Source: Dipteris shenzhenensis (Eukaryota > Polypodiophyta > Polypodiopsida > Gleicheniales). Taken from it: 64,000 bases of DNA. The stretch lies in assembly GCA_047967505.1 (NCBI GenBank), contig CM106538.1; one strand, 5' to 3'. Below the pieces are notes generated by a model, which ran no database searches, was not told where the DNA came from, and saw only the letters and a list, made by a program, of their open reading frames with translations. A program made the translations under genes and the position numbers. Positions 1 through 9,843 of the stretch are shown here, one piece after another (position 1 is the first letter of the stretch; every line of letters starts with the position of its first letter).

Positions 1-2844
1 GTTTGGAGCGGCCATTCTACTAATGGTATCTACAAGCTTGTTGCCCTTCCCTCCCTTACAGGAACCTCTCTTGGCGACCTTTGGCATTATCGGTTTGGTC
101 ATTTACACATTGATGCTCTTCATCGTGCTTTCCGTGATCAGCTTGTCCTCGGCCTCCCTAACGTCGGCACTCGCCAAGGTCTCTGTCCCTCTTGCATATT
201 GGGCAAACAACATCGCGAGCCGTTCGCTCATCATGCCTCTCGCCGTGCCACTGTTCCGCTTGGTCTTGTTCACCTCGACCTATGTGGCCCTATGCAGATT
301 ATGTCCCTTGGGGGAGCCTCGTACTACATGCTCTTTGTTGATGATTTCAGTCGCTACTCTTGGATCTATTTTCTTTCCCACAAGGATCTGGCTTTCAGTC
401 GTTTCCAGACCTGGCTAGCCATGGTGGAAAAAGAATCCAATCACTCCCTCAAAATTCTTCATGCTGATAAAGGTGGTGAATTCACCTCTCTCGAGTTTGA
501 TCGGTTCTTGAGTAGTCATGGTGTCAAACGGGAATTTGCCAACACAGGTACCCCTTCTGATAATGGTGTGGTTGAACGTAAACATCGTACCGGTGTTGAA
601 ATGGCTCGGACCATGCTCACTCACAGTCAACTCCCTCAGTCTCTTTGGGCCGAGGCCATGATGACCGCCATCCATACTCTTAACCGCTCTCCGACATCAA
701 CAGTCCCAGGCATGACCCCTTATCAAGCTTACTATGGATCTAAGCCCGATGTTTCCCATTTTCGAGTATTTGGCTGTGATGCTTATGTTCATATTCCTAA
801 ATCTGATCGTGGAAAGCTTAATCCTAAGTCCCACAAGCTCTTGTTCGTAGGCTACAACTCCGTCTCCACTGGCTATCGCCTCTATGATCCTCGCCGCCGC
901 ATTATCTCCGTGAGCAGGGATGTTCTTTTCGACGAGCAGGTCCTTCCGACATCCTCCGACTCTCCTCCTATTCTTGGAGATCCGTCCGATGCCCCGGAGC
1001 CCTCTCTCCCTCCACCTGCCTCGTCCCCCGGTACATCACCTCCTATTCTCTCTCCTCCGCCTCCTTCTCCGGCTCCACCCTCGTCTGCTCCTCCTTTGGA
1101 ACCCCGCTCGGTACGTGTTTCGCGATGGCTCATTGATACTCTCCGCTCCTCCGGTCTTGAGGATCCCTACTTCGAACCACCCCCTGATGATGGGCCTCGT
1201 CGCTCTCATCGCCATCTCCCACCGTCCTCTTCTGATCCCCTTCATGTCAATTATGCCCTTATGTCTCGCATCCTCGCCACTCGTGAGCCCACTACCGTTC
1301 CTCAGGCTCTGGCCCAGCCTCATTGGAAACAGGCTATGGAAGCGGAAATTCATGCTCTTCTTCGGAACCACACCTGGGACCTTGTCCCTCGTCCCTCACA
1401 TCGTTCCGTCATTGGTGTCCGGTGGATTTTCAAAACAAAATACGCCTCTGATGGTTCTGTCGACAAGTATAAAGCTCGGCTGGTGGCTAAAGGCTATGCC
1501 CAACGACCCGGCATCGACTATGGGGAGACCTTTGCACCTACCGCTCGGATGAGCACCATCCGCACGATCCTCGCTCTTGCCGCCCACCATCAGTGGCCCA
1601 TCTTTCAAATGGACGTCAAATCTGCATTTTTGAATGGTGATCTTCATGAAGAGGTATATGTGGATCAGCCGCCCGGCTTCATTGATTCTCGTTCTCCTTT
1701 CATGGTCTGTCGCCTTCGCAAGGCTCTCTACGGTCTCAAGCAAGCTCCTCGGGCCTGGAATCAGCGTATTGATACCTTCTTCTGCCGCCAAGGACTTCTT
1801 CGCTCTCTGGCTGATCCCAATCTTTATCTTTTTCATGAAGGACAGCTTCATACCTTCATCATTCTTTATGTGGATGATTTAATCCTCACCGGGAGTCATA
1901 CCAATCATATCCTTGCCATTAAAGTTGCTCTTCAAACTGAATTTGAGATGACGGATATGGGCCTTCTCCATTTTTTCTTGGGTCTTGAGATTTGGCAGAC
2001 TAAGAGGGGGTATTTTGTCTCTCAGCAACGCTATGTTCAAGAGCTCCTCGAAACTTTCCACATGGCTGACTGTCGGCCCATCACCTCTCCCATGGATCCC
2101 AACGCTAAACTCTCTGCTTCTGGGTCCACTGCTTATCCTGATGCCTCCCTCTACCGCCAGCTTGTTGGATCTCTTCTTTGGCTACTTAACACTCGACTGG
2201 ATCTCGGCTTCTCTGTCGGCACCCTCAGTACCTTCATGCAAACCCCTTCGCTTTCTCATTGGCAAGCTGCTCGACGTCTCCTCCGCTATCTTCAGGGGAC
2301 CTCTACTTTCGGGCTCTTTTATGCTGCCGGTGGTTCCTCTCCTTCCCCGCTCACTCTCCGAGGTTGGAGTGACTCCGATTGGGCTGGCGACCCCGATTCT
2401 CGCCGCTCTACCACGGGCTATGTTTTCTCCTTTGGCTCTGCGGCTATCTCCTGGTCCAGTAAACGCCAACCCACGGTCGCCCTATCTTCCACCGAGGCTG
2501 AGTATCGGGCTATGTGTAGTGCCACCTGTGAGGCTGTGTGGCTTCGGCGCCTTCTTCTCGATTGTGGTTTTCAGCAATCCACTTCTACCACACTTTTTTG
2601 TGACAATCAAAGCTATATTGCCCTTGCTCGCAATCCGGTTTTTCATGCTCGGACAAAACACATTGAAATTCAGTACCACTACACGCGAGAGAAGGTTCTT
2701 GACGGTACCATTGTGCTCCTCTTCAGCACCACTTCCGACAACGTCGCCGACATATTTACCAAATCTGTTTCTCCTCCCCTTCTCCAACGTCATACCAGCT
2801 CTCTGGGTCTTGTGCCACACCCTGGAGCTGAGAGGGGGTGTTGA
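1..2844 (+). CDS. Copia gag-pol polyprotein, C-terminal 947 codons
   Basis: This encodes the integration and reverse transcription enzymes of E1. The frame is already open at base 1, so the true start lies upstream. Numbering codons from base 1: zinc-binding HHCC at H29, H34, C62 and C65; integrase DDE at D93 (in LDLCGPM), D156 (in HADKGGEF) and E192 (in NGVVERKHR); a proline/serine-rich linker near codons 315-365; RT from about codon 440, with YVDD at 1867-1878; RNase H with DSDWAG, STEAEY, a later DNQ and the closing NVADIFTK. The second integrase motif has Lys where copia elements usually have Asn or Ser. The stop overlaps the start of the 3' LTR, a common copia arrangement. No frameshift or internal stop is visible, unlike the other retroelements here. 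Confidence 0.93.
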   Translation, partial: VWSGHSTNGIYKLVALPSLTGTSLGDLWHYRFGHLHIDALHRAFRDQLVLGLPNVGTRQGLCPSCILGKQHREPFAHHASRRATVPLGLVHLDLCGPMQIMSLGGASYYMLFVDDFSRYSWIYFLSHKDLAFSRFQTWLAMVEKESNHSLKILHADKGGEFTSLEFDRFLSSHGVKREFANTGTPSDNGVVERKHRTGVEMARTMLTHSQLPQSLWAEAMMTAIHTLNRSPTSTVPGMTPYQAYYGSKPDVSHFRVFGCDAYVHIPKSDRGKLNPKSHKLLFVGYNSVSTGYRLYDPRRRIISVSRDVLFDEQVLPTSSDSPPILGDPSDAPEPSLPPPASSPGTSPPILSPPPPSPAPPSSAPPLEPRSVRVSRWLIDTLRSSGLEDPYFEPPPDDGPRRSHRHLPPSSSDPLHVNYALMSRILATREPTTVPQALAQPHWKQAMEAEIHALLRNHTWDLVPRPSHRSVIGVRWIFKTKYASDGSVDKYKARLVAKGYAQRPGIDYGETFAPTARMSTIRTILALAAHHQWPIFQMDVKSAFLNGDLHEEVYVDQPPGFIDSRSPFMVCRLRKALYGLKQAPRAWNQRIDTFFCRQGLLRSLADPNLYLFHEGQLHTFIILYVDDLILTGSHTNHILAIKVALQTEFEMTDMGLLHFFLGLEIWQTKRGYFVSQQRYVQELLETFHMADCRPITSPMDPNAKLSASGSTAYPDASLYRQLVGSLLWLLNTRLDLGFSVGTLSTFMQTPSLSHWQAARRLLRYLQGTSTFGLFYAAGGSSPSPLTLRGWSDSDWAGDPDSRRSTTGYVFSFGSAAISWSSKRQPTVALSSTEAEYRAMCSATCEAVWLRRLLLDCGFQQSTSTTLFCDNQSYIALARNPVFHARTKHIEIQYHYTREKVLDGTIVLLFSTTSDNVADIFTKSVSPPLLQRHTSSLGLVPHPGAERGC
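2831..2838 (+). other. Polypurine tract of E1
   Basis: AGAGGGGG lies immediately before the TG that opens the 3' LTR. It is the expected plus-strand primer and fixes the LTR start at 2839. Confidence 0.85.
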
Positions 2845-2914
2845 GATTCCGCATCTCCAGGCGTGGCCAGCCGACCAGCCCCCATGCAGCAAGGGGGGCC
2901 AGAGGGGGTAGGCT

Positions 2915-2965
2915 GGCCGACCAGCTGGTCGGCCCAGTTGGCCTGACCGACCAGGCTGGTCGGTC
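2915..2965. promoter_or_regulatory. Palindromic GGCCGACC repeats in the E1 U3
   Basis: Bases 2915-2934 form a perfect 20-bp palindrome (GGCCGACC-AGCT-GGTCGGCC). Bases 2945-2954 and 2956-2965 form a second inverted repeat (GACCGACCAG with CTGGTCGGTC, 1-base spacer). Related half-sites occur nearby, around 2866-2878 and 2970-2982. They lie about 40-90 bp upstream of the TATA box, where U3 transcription-factor sites would sit. Function is inferred. Confidence 0.6.
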
Positions 2966-3002
2966 CAGCCAGACTGGCCGACTACCCCCCCCTGGCCTGC
3001 CC

Positions 3003-3010
3003 TATAAAAG
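3003..3010 (+). promoter_or_regulatory. TATA box of the E1 LTR promoter
   Basis: TATAAAAG in a GC-rich context within the LTR, followed by pyrimidine-rich sequence suitable for a transcription start about 25-30 bp downstream. Confidence 0.7.
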
Positions 3011-3452
3011 GGCCTCCTTCCCTTCATTTCCTCCATCACTTCTTGCAGCTCCTCAAGGCTACAGCATACAGCCTGCTCCTGACCATCCCCTCAGAGCCCC
3101 CTCTCAGCTGCTCAGTTGGCTGCCCACACTCCCGCAGCAGATCTTGCCTCTTCAGGGCCCTTGCCTCCCCGCTCCAGGCCTCTGCCTCTTCGTTTCAGGC
3201 TTCTCCTGCCTCCGTGCTCTCAGGCTTCAGCTTTCTTGTGTTCCCCCCTTTTTCTCTGCTTCAGTTCAGCCTCACCAGCAGCTCCTGTTTTCTATCTTAT
3301 TCAAGATATCTTGTATTTCAGTTGCTGCCCTGGTTTAAGGGCTGATTTACTGCATTTTGTTATCTCTAGTGTTCTCTGTGTGGCTCTATAATTTCAGTTT
3401 GTTTGCATCTTCCGCTGCCATTTTAATAGGTTCTTGGAGACATATCATAACA

Positions 3453-3990
3453 GAGATGTGATCTTCTACACCGAGACACATGAGAGTCCAGAGAGAGGGC
3501 TGCCCACAGTGACAGGATACACATGGGAGTTTGCCCATAGGAGGGAGTTGAGGAGGGACACTAGGGTACGACGATCCGGAGGTGTGGATGTTCTCTTCAG
3601 ATCACATCTGAGGCCACTCTTTGTGATACGAAGGGAGGAGCATGCACAACACATGTGGATTCGTGTTCAGTTACTAGACACACAGCTGACCTTCATTGAA
3701 ATATGTTACTTTTCCCCAAACACATCATCTTATGCGCAAGAGGTCACCACTGACGGACACATCCCATATGAGACTATTCATGATGATATCACAGAGTTCT
3801 CTAGACATGGGGACACTTTCCTCCTTGGTGACTTCAATGCACGTATTGGGAACAGACAAGTGGGCCTGTTAGGTTTCGATGAGGATTCCCTCATAGTACT
3901 GGAGATGGATGCAGCAGAGCTGGGGATCGTGAGGTAGTCGGTAGATGCAGATGCACCAGTGACAGCATATGGGGCTCTACCTGCTTGAGA
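3453..3990 (+). pseudogene. LINE ORF fragment: AP-like endonuclease domain
   Basis: The frame that begins right after the E1 LTR reads RDVIFYTETHESPERG and later GDTFLLGDFNARIGNRQ. These are the glutamate- and aspartate-bearing motifs of the exonuclease-endonuclease-phosphatase fold found at the N terminus of non-LTR retrotransposon ORF2, which nicks the target DNA. The frame stays open to a TAG at 3935-3937, and similarity seems to continue to about 3990 (TAYG motif). No reverse transcriptase follows, so this is a fragment. The same family recurs at 24766-24992 and 22790-23140. E1 probably inserted into it, separating it from its 5' part. Confidence 0.8.
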
Positions 3991-4206
3991 TGCATGTACT
4001 AGGAGTGCTAGCCCTGAGCACCTGACACTCTTCTGTTACTTTGCTACTGTAGTATTTTTTTCACTAGTTTAGCACTTTAGTTTTCAGTTTTCAGCAAGGG
4101 TCTTAGTGAACCCTTTACTCCAGCCCTCACAGTGGCTTGTATGAGGTATCTTTTGAATTTGCACTTTGTCTCATAGGCCTGTGAGGCCTCTTGCAGACGT
4201 TAGTAC

Positions 4207-4247
<41 letters not shown>

Positions 4248-5657
4248 TCTCCTATCCCTTCTCCTTCCTTCTCCCCCCCATTCTTTCTCCCTTTTGCTCT
4301 TCTATCCTCTTCCTACTGCCCCTACCCCCTTTTCTACAGCGTTTTTTTAGAGCGTGCCTGGAGATGTGCAGGCTGGAACAAGGCTGCTGCAAAAGAAGCC
4401 GGCTGGCAGAGGTAGGCACAGTAGAAGAACAGGCTTTGGTAAGTGGCAGGTGGACTTGCAGATAACAAACAAAAGGTGCCTGCAGAAGATGCCTTATAGG
4501 CCAGCAGATAAAGCCAACAGCAGGTTGGCAAAGCCACAGACCAAGCTGGCTGCGTGCACTATGAAAGGTTGCTGAAGCTCACGGAGCATGCAACCAAATG
4601 AGTGCAAGGGCAGTAATAGGAGCAGAGTTTGTGCTCACCATAGGGCATCCAGGGCAGCGGACTGCTGCATGTTTTGGGATCTCTGGGAAGATTTCTGTAA
4701 AAGTGTTTGACTCAGATTTGTGCAATATATTCTGAGGCATTTTTGAACTACTCTACTGTTATCTATCTCCTGAGTTTGGTGTTAGTGCAATGTGAGCACT
4801 ATCTTGTGGACACATAAGTTGGAGTTTGGAATTACAGTATTTTCTTCTCCTCTCTATTAATCTTCCCTTGCGCACACCTTATCCATTTACTATTTCCGTT
4901 GCGTGGAAAATAGCCAAAGGCACTGGTATATAGCTCATCTAAGGCATAATTTTTAAAATTGCAGTTATGGGAAACTGATGAAACCCTAGGATATCATAAT
5001 TTGTTCTAAAAGCTCTTTATGTCAACAAAATGGTCTAGTCTAGATGACTACGCCTATCTGGAAAGGTGTGCTTTTCATATGGAAACAAGAATGGGTACAG
5101 CATGGTAGCTGGTTGAAAATGTTCTGAAAGTGACAGCCGGGATGGGCCTGCGTAGTTTTGCCATAATGGCTTCTACATTGCTTGCCCTATTTGGGGGCAA
5201 AGCTTCATTCCAAAAAATCTTTATATTGTGCTCGTACACACCTTTCATTGATGTTATTTTTTATATATGTGCAAGCATGAGTCAAGTTCTAACTTGCTGT
5301 TGAGAAAAACCAGAGGACCGTGGGTGACCTTTATGATAGGCCTCTAACACAAGCATACACCAAACACTAGGAAACGGCCGGCAACTCATATATTTCATCA
5401 ACACACCTTGTAGCAATCATGACTTCTACAACCCACACTTTTAATTTCAAACAAGAACAAAGATCAAACGAGGTTCTCATACACAAGGAAGAATGGTGCA
5501 AAGTAGGAGCACCACCTTTCTTCCAATCCCAAGGCATTCACAAACTTCCTCCGCTGATGCTCAACATATGTAGAGGTAGAGGCTTGGGATGCATTTGTGC
5601 TGCTAGTCCATGAGGCAAAGACAATGATGGCCAATTTACAAGAAGCCTCCACATAAG
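3991..5657. other. Unassigned DNA with one CT microsatellite
   Basis: Apart from the CT tract at 4212-4243, I see no convincing gene or repeat. Open frames of 60-100 codons here have low-complexity or unfamiliar translations. Confidence 0.5.
4212..4243 (+). repeat. (CT)n microsatellite
   Basis: 32 bp of uninterrupted CT dinucleotides, followed by imperfect C/T-rich sequence to about 4340. Confidence 0.95.
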
Positions 5658-5847
5658 CTGAGCTGAAGATAGACGAGTGCCATATCAACGCCATATTGAT
5701 GAAGAGGTAGTGCCACTGCAAACAAGGTGTGAGGACAATGAGGATGATAATGAAGAGCACGAGAGCAGTGAGGCCTTCTTACTCTATGATGCTGATGTGT
5801 TTGACACAAAAACCATTTTGCTTCTCTTTATACCTTTGCTTATCCTT
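5658..5847 (+). other. Unrecognised acidic open stretch left of the LINE
   Basis: One frame is open across this stretch and encodes an acidic peptide including RCEDNEDDNEEHESSEAF, then a hydrophobic run up to the LINE insertion point. It could be the end of an exon that continues into an intron: gagca|gtgag at about 5770 resembles a 5' splice site, and a possible 3' splice site (GTAGCAG) lies at 6963-6969. I recognise no family. Confidence 0.25.
5838..5847. repeat. LINE target-site duplication, left copy
   Basis: GCTTATCCTT is repeated exactly at 6921-6930, directly after the poly(A) tail. Confidence 0.85.
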
Positions 5848-6920
5848 GGCTAGGGCAGTTCACACCCCGTGGCATTCCTTTGGTGGTTGCAGGCCTTTTC
5901 TCGGACTCCTCGATTCACTTCTTCTCCGTCGTCGATGATAGCCGTCTCCAAAGCAAAGAGGCCGTGATCGACCCCCAGCTTCCCTGGTAGCGCCTTCGCA
6001 TCATAGGGCTGCAAGGGAAAACATGGCATATAGACCCCCTGATTATGCAGGACCAGGACTGGAGACTCTGGAAAGATCTCTTACTTTCTTTGGATGGTGG
6101 CCCACAAGGGGCTACCAGTTGGCAGCTGGCTGAGGCAGATGGGGCAGGAGGGGCACTGCCAGATGTGTTTTCAGGAGGAGTCGTCCCTGAAGCACTGCCT
6201 TTGGAGCTGCTCGCATGCTCAGACAGTGTGGAAGGGAGTCATGGGGATCTTAGTGAGGGCTGCACCCGAGCTAGGACCGGTCACTTGGGGAGCCGTTTGC
6301 TGGTGCAGCACCGAGATGGGACATCACTTGGCTTATGAGTTCTCTAGGCAGGATCCAGTTTTCTTCATCACGCAGGCCACCTGGGCATACATGGACAGCT
6401 TCCCTTGGCATCTGACAGAGACAGATGCAGGAGCGATGACTCGGCACCCAGTTTGGGAGATCATAGGGAGTATTGCAGGCTGGCATATCTGGACTTCCAG
6501 ATACGCGCAGACCTTAGGAGATCAGGCTTCTTCTGCTACCCAGACCCTAGCGGACATGTGGAGCACGATCATTCACACGCTCAAGGGTCAGTGGGATCAG
6601 ATTCAGGGGGAGTCCCAGGCAAGCAGGGAAGGAGAAGAGACGGTGCTTCCTTCGCGACTGGGACCATCGAGAGCTGTTCTTCCAGCACTCTACTCAGAGT
6701 TTTCAGCGGCACTACTCCCCCCCATCGTGGCTGTTTGTCCACACTCCGATGATTATGCCCTGAGAGACTTGTAATTAGTATTTTGTTACCTCGGGCTGTA
6801 TCCGTCTTGCGATTGCAGCTTGCGATTGCAGCCCGCTGGCCTTTAGGCCCTCTTATACTCTCGTTTTCAAGCAATATAACTAGCACTACTTTTTGCACAA
6901 AAAAAAAAAAAAAAAAAAAA
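5848..6920 (+). mobile_element. 5'-truncated LINE with poly(A) tail
   Basis: This 1.07-kb insertion is bounded by a perfect 10-bp target duplication and ends in a 22-A tail (6899-6920). Those are the hallmarks of target-primed reverse transcription. It holds only the 3' end of ORF2 and the 3' UTR. The 5' 200 bp still translate as LINE-like sequence in a different frame from the zinc-finger part, with a TAG near 5990, so the copy is dead. The intact tail and duplication suggest a fairly recent insertion. Confidence 0.88.
6043..6774 (+). pseudogene. LINE ORF2 C-terminus with RT zinc-binding (zf-RVT) domain
   Basis: The frame reads KISYFLWMVAHKGLPVGSW, then C-x2-C (GHCQMCF), then H and C in SLKHCLWSC, then a Trp. 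This is the zf-RVT signature that follows the reverse transcriptase in plant LINEs. After it comes a long C-terminal region with WEIIGSIAGWHIWTSR, another feature of these proteins, ending at 6774 about 125 bp before the poly(A) tail. Stops at 6031 and 6040 close the frame upstream, so translation from an ORF2 start is impossible. Confidence 0.82.
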
Positions 6921-6930
6921 GCTTATCCTT
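6921..6930. repeat. LINE target-site duplication, right copy
   Basis: GCTTATCCTT directly follows the poly(A) tail and matches 5838-5847 exactly. Confidence 0.85.
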
Positions 6931-6969
6931 TTTTGGGCCATGATGTTTTATGTCAATATGATGTAGCAG

Positions 6970-7450
6970 AGCCTGTTCTAGCAACTCCAATGCAGGAGCA
7001 GTGGGCTGAAGGTTCTCAGAGGGATATGCCTTTTGATGCTATGGATGTACAGCCTGTGAGTTGCATGCCTTTGATAGAAATATATCTTTTCAGATCATGT
7101 GCAATGAAGGAATCTTGGATGACCAGGTAAAGGCAGCACGTGATGTTTTGCCACATGACTCTATGCATGATGCATCTTATGGAGAGTTCCCGAATAGAGA
7201 TGTGTATGCACAAGCCACTAGCAATCGGGACTTTCTTGGCTGGGGTTTTGAGGAATCAATTGAAAATTTGGATTTGAAGATGGCATGCATATTGGAGAAA
7301 TTAAAACATGGGATGCAGCCTTTGAAGACACAGGGACAAGAGACTCAAATATACTTGGATGTAGGTGGTTCAAGGCAATGTGACTGGTACAAAAGGAAGG
7401 GTTTATTTCCTTTCGACCTAGGCAAAGCAAAAGGAGACTACTGGACATGA
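6970..7450 (+). other. Unrecognised coding-like stretch
   Basis: From 7061 a frame of about 129 codons runs to a TGA at 7448-7450. Its varied composition (DFLGWGFEESIENLDLKMAC, QCDWYKRKGLFPFDLGKAKG) is unlike a random AT-rich frame. Upstream, 6970-7055 is open in another frame (QEQWAEGSQRDMPFDAMD), flanked by a possible acceptor (GTAGCAG at 6963-6969) and a good donor (GTGAGT at 7056). The nearest acceptor, at 7093, would make a 38-nt intron, too short for plants, so the exon structure is unresolved. It may be a gene remnant whose intron took the LINE. No family recognised. Confidence 0.3.
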
Positions 7451-9335
7451 ACATCCGTAGGTGAGGGGTGGGCAAAAATGATAGGCAGATGTCGAGGACC
7501 CCGATTTTAAATAGCTAGTGATAGGAACTAGGTGGAACTGATACCATTGTATATCTTAGGTCATGTTGTGCATGCTAGGACTAGATGTTTATTTGCATGA
7601 AGATGGAAACTGATTGTTTATTGCGGAACTAGTGGTAGATAGGTCAATGGAGGCGTGGGTAAAGAGCATGCAGATAAAAAAAGAAGTCACACCTCCCAAA
7701 AAAAAGCAGCAATCACTATTTTTGTGATAACAGTTGATGAATAACTTGGATTAGGAGTATTTGTTATCGTTGCGAAGCTGAGATCGAGCTTTACGACTTT
7801 GTAGAAGAAGTTGTGGCCCAGTCGAAAACTCAAAATGCGACAGGCAACCTGTTTTTGCGGTAAAAGGTGTCACATTCAAACGATCTTCTTTCTAGTTGGA
7901 AATATAAACCACCTGCTTATCTTCTTCTTCAAGAGGTCATGGATCCTCTTCTAATTGAGCCTTATACCCATAAGAGCTCTCTGCTTCTTCTTGATCACCC
8001 CCTTCAAGTATCTCTGGCTCCAATTCATGTTGAAAAATGAAATCCCACCAGAGGGTATCCCGCAACGGAAGATTGAAAGACGAGCCCAAGAATTACACGT
8101 GGAAGTCTTTCACTATGGAATCAAGCTTCATCAACGTGCGTGTAGTTCACAACCATTCATGCGAGTGCAAGCCAGAAAATAGACTATGCTCAAAGACAAA
8201 TATAGAAGCAACACTTATATGTTTGTCCATCCACACTGTGCTCAGCCCCTCACTCCTCTCTCGCTGTCTCCCCCTCCCTCCCCCTCTCTCCCATCGCTCA
8301 ATTCCCCCTCTCTTGTTGTCTCCCTCTCCCTCATAGCGATGCCTCCCCCCTTGTCTCAACATGATGACAGATTAACAGGAATGGATGCATGCACGAGAAA
8401 TGAAAAAATGAAAGGAGGAGTGGAGAGCAAGGACAAATGAAAGAATGAAAGGAAGAAGGGCAGGGAGGGAGCGATCACGGCGGAGGGAGCGATCGGGAAG
8501 GAAGAAGAAATGGAAGGAGGAGGTGCGAGAACCAGAAGGTGGCAGAAGGGGCTAGAAAGCGATGCGGTAGCAAATTAGTGATGAAGCGGAGGGCGGGCCA
8601 ATAAATTTTGGCATTGCTTCAATCTTACTAATTTGGGGGTCGATAACTTAGTTTAATCTCAGGGATGAAATTAATAAATTGATCTTTGATTAGAAGCTCT
8701 CTAAGGGGAAATATTTATGTTGCATGGCCTCCTTTAAGTGATATAGATACTAAATCTATGGTTATGTTGTGGAAGGAGTTATTTCTTGAAATGGGTACTA
8801 AGTTGGCCCTAGTACAGCGTACCATCCTCAATCTGATGAGGGTAAATAAGTGGCTGGAAGAATATTGAGGCATTTTTGGTATAGCATTCACAATGTATTC
8901 CATGTGTCTTTTCTCAAAAAACAGATCGTCCAGTTGCTACAGAATCACCTCACATGGATGAATCGGGGCAAATAGAGTATATATATATCAGAAAAGATTT
9001 TGGGATATAGAGATAAAACTCCTCAGGAACAAAGCCTGGTTGAATACTACATTAAATGAAAGGGGTTGAGGAGGAGACATGACTCATTGTGGCAGCCTAA
9101 GAGTATAGTGCAGGAGTTTCCTTATCTGTTGAGCCGAGTTGGATCTCTCTACATCCACATCTGGCTGCATATACATCCCCTTTCCTACTTGCTTGTGCTA
9201 TTTGTGTCCATTTTGAGGATAAAACTCTTCTAAGGAGGAGGGGATTGTAAGAGTCGTAAATTTTAGTCTACTCGTCAGTTAAATAATAGGCGTGTTGTAA
9301 GTAATCATGAGATTTAAATCTATGTGTTTTGTTTT
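7451..9335. other. Unassigned intergenic DNA
   Basis: No recognisable gene. A C/T-rich patch lies at about 8250-8350 and a purine-rich patch at 8395-8540. A GGAGGAGGGG run at about 9233-9246 followed by TGTAAG resembles a gypsy polypurine tract plus LTR start, but nothing else supports that. Confidence 0.5.
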
Positions 9336-9369
9336 TAGAGGATGAGTTTGGGCATGTTCCTGGATTCAT
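9336..9369 (+). repeat. 34-bp direct repeat, first copy
   Basis: Identical over 34 bp to 9911-9944. In both copies the surrounding sequence differs. In one frame the second copy encodes EDEFGHVPGFI. Confidence 0.85.
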
Positions 9370-9419
9370 GTACATTGTAGATATATGCTTCTACCATAAT
9401 AGCAGACATGCAAACTTCA

Positions 9420-9486
9420 CCTTGTGAAATTTTTGTCCATGTCGCCGCTTGCTTTGTGAAGTTTTTGTCCATGTTGCCGCTTGCCG
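9420..9486 (+). repeat. Tandem duplication of about 33 bp
   Basis: Two adjacent units share TTTTTGTCCATG and GCCGCTTGC with a few substitutions, in AT-rich surroundings. Confidence 0.7.
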
Positions 9487-9843
9487 AAATTGCAATAAAT
9501 TCTTTCTATCTTAAGTAGTGCTTTGCCCTATCAGCTAGATTGTCGAAGCCTTTTTTTTTGCTTAAATGCTCAATTGTATCGTCTTCACAAGCAGTTGTAG
9601 CTTGAATGAAGAGAATATGGACTACTTGATTAGCCTTTTCCTGTAGTGCTAGCCTTTGTCACGGCTAAGTCTTCCCTTCACCTTCGTAGTGCCAATAGAA
9701 CATCGCTGCAAAGACCTTTGTATATATGGATGCTCAAGTATGTGTGGGTGTGTGGATTTGTATGTGTGGGAGCACATGTTAATACTGTGGACTATTGGGA
9801 GCTGATGACGTTAGTGGGGATGTCATAATAGCTAGTCCTTGCT

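Larger units (their letters stand above)
1..3452 (+). mobile_element. E1: Ty1/copia LTR retrotransposon, 3' part (5' end outside window)
   Basis: The element runs in from the left edge and ends with a complete 3' LTR. Visible order is GAG-pre-integrase, integrase, reverse transcriptase, RNase H, polypurine tract, LTR, which is the diagnostic Ty1/copia order (integrase before RT). The polyprotein frame has no stop from base 1 to 2844, and the LTR still has a TATA box and a terminal inverted repeat, so the copy looks young. The right flank is a LINE endonuclease fragment, which was probably the target. The first flanking bases (3453-3457, gagat) would be the target duplication, but the left copy is outside the window. 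Confidence 0.93.
2839..3452 (+). repeat. 3' LTR of E1 (614 bp)
   Basis: It starts TGTTGAGATT right after the polypurine tract and ends TATCATAACA at 3452. The two ends are inverted repeats at 7 of 10 positions and give TG...CA. The U3 part is GC-rich with GGCCGACCAG-type palindromes, followed by a TATA box at 3003-3010. The rest is pyrimidine-rich R/U5. The 3' boundary is inferred from the terminal inverted repeat and from LINE homology that begins right after it. Confidence 0.75.

Noticed and set aside
199-2844. Start codon at 199 for the E1 polyprotein
   Set aside because: The same frame is open back to base 1 and encodes the GAG-pre-integrase HHCC domain, and the codon at 199 is TTG.
882-3039. 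Many additional ORFs on both strands over E1
   Set aside because: They are shadows of the GC-rich pol frame and the LTR; none has a domain.
7056-7093. A GTGAGT...TTTTCAG intron joining two open stretches
   Set aside because: The interval is 38 nt, well below the usual minimum for plant introns, so I did not build a spliced model on it.
9225-9260. Gypsy polypurine tract and LTR start (GGAGGAGGGGAT-TGTAAG)
   Set aside because: No matching LTR end, partner LTR or pol remnant is visible nearby; a short purine run alone is not enough.
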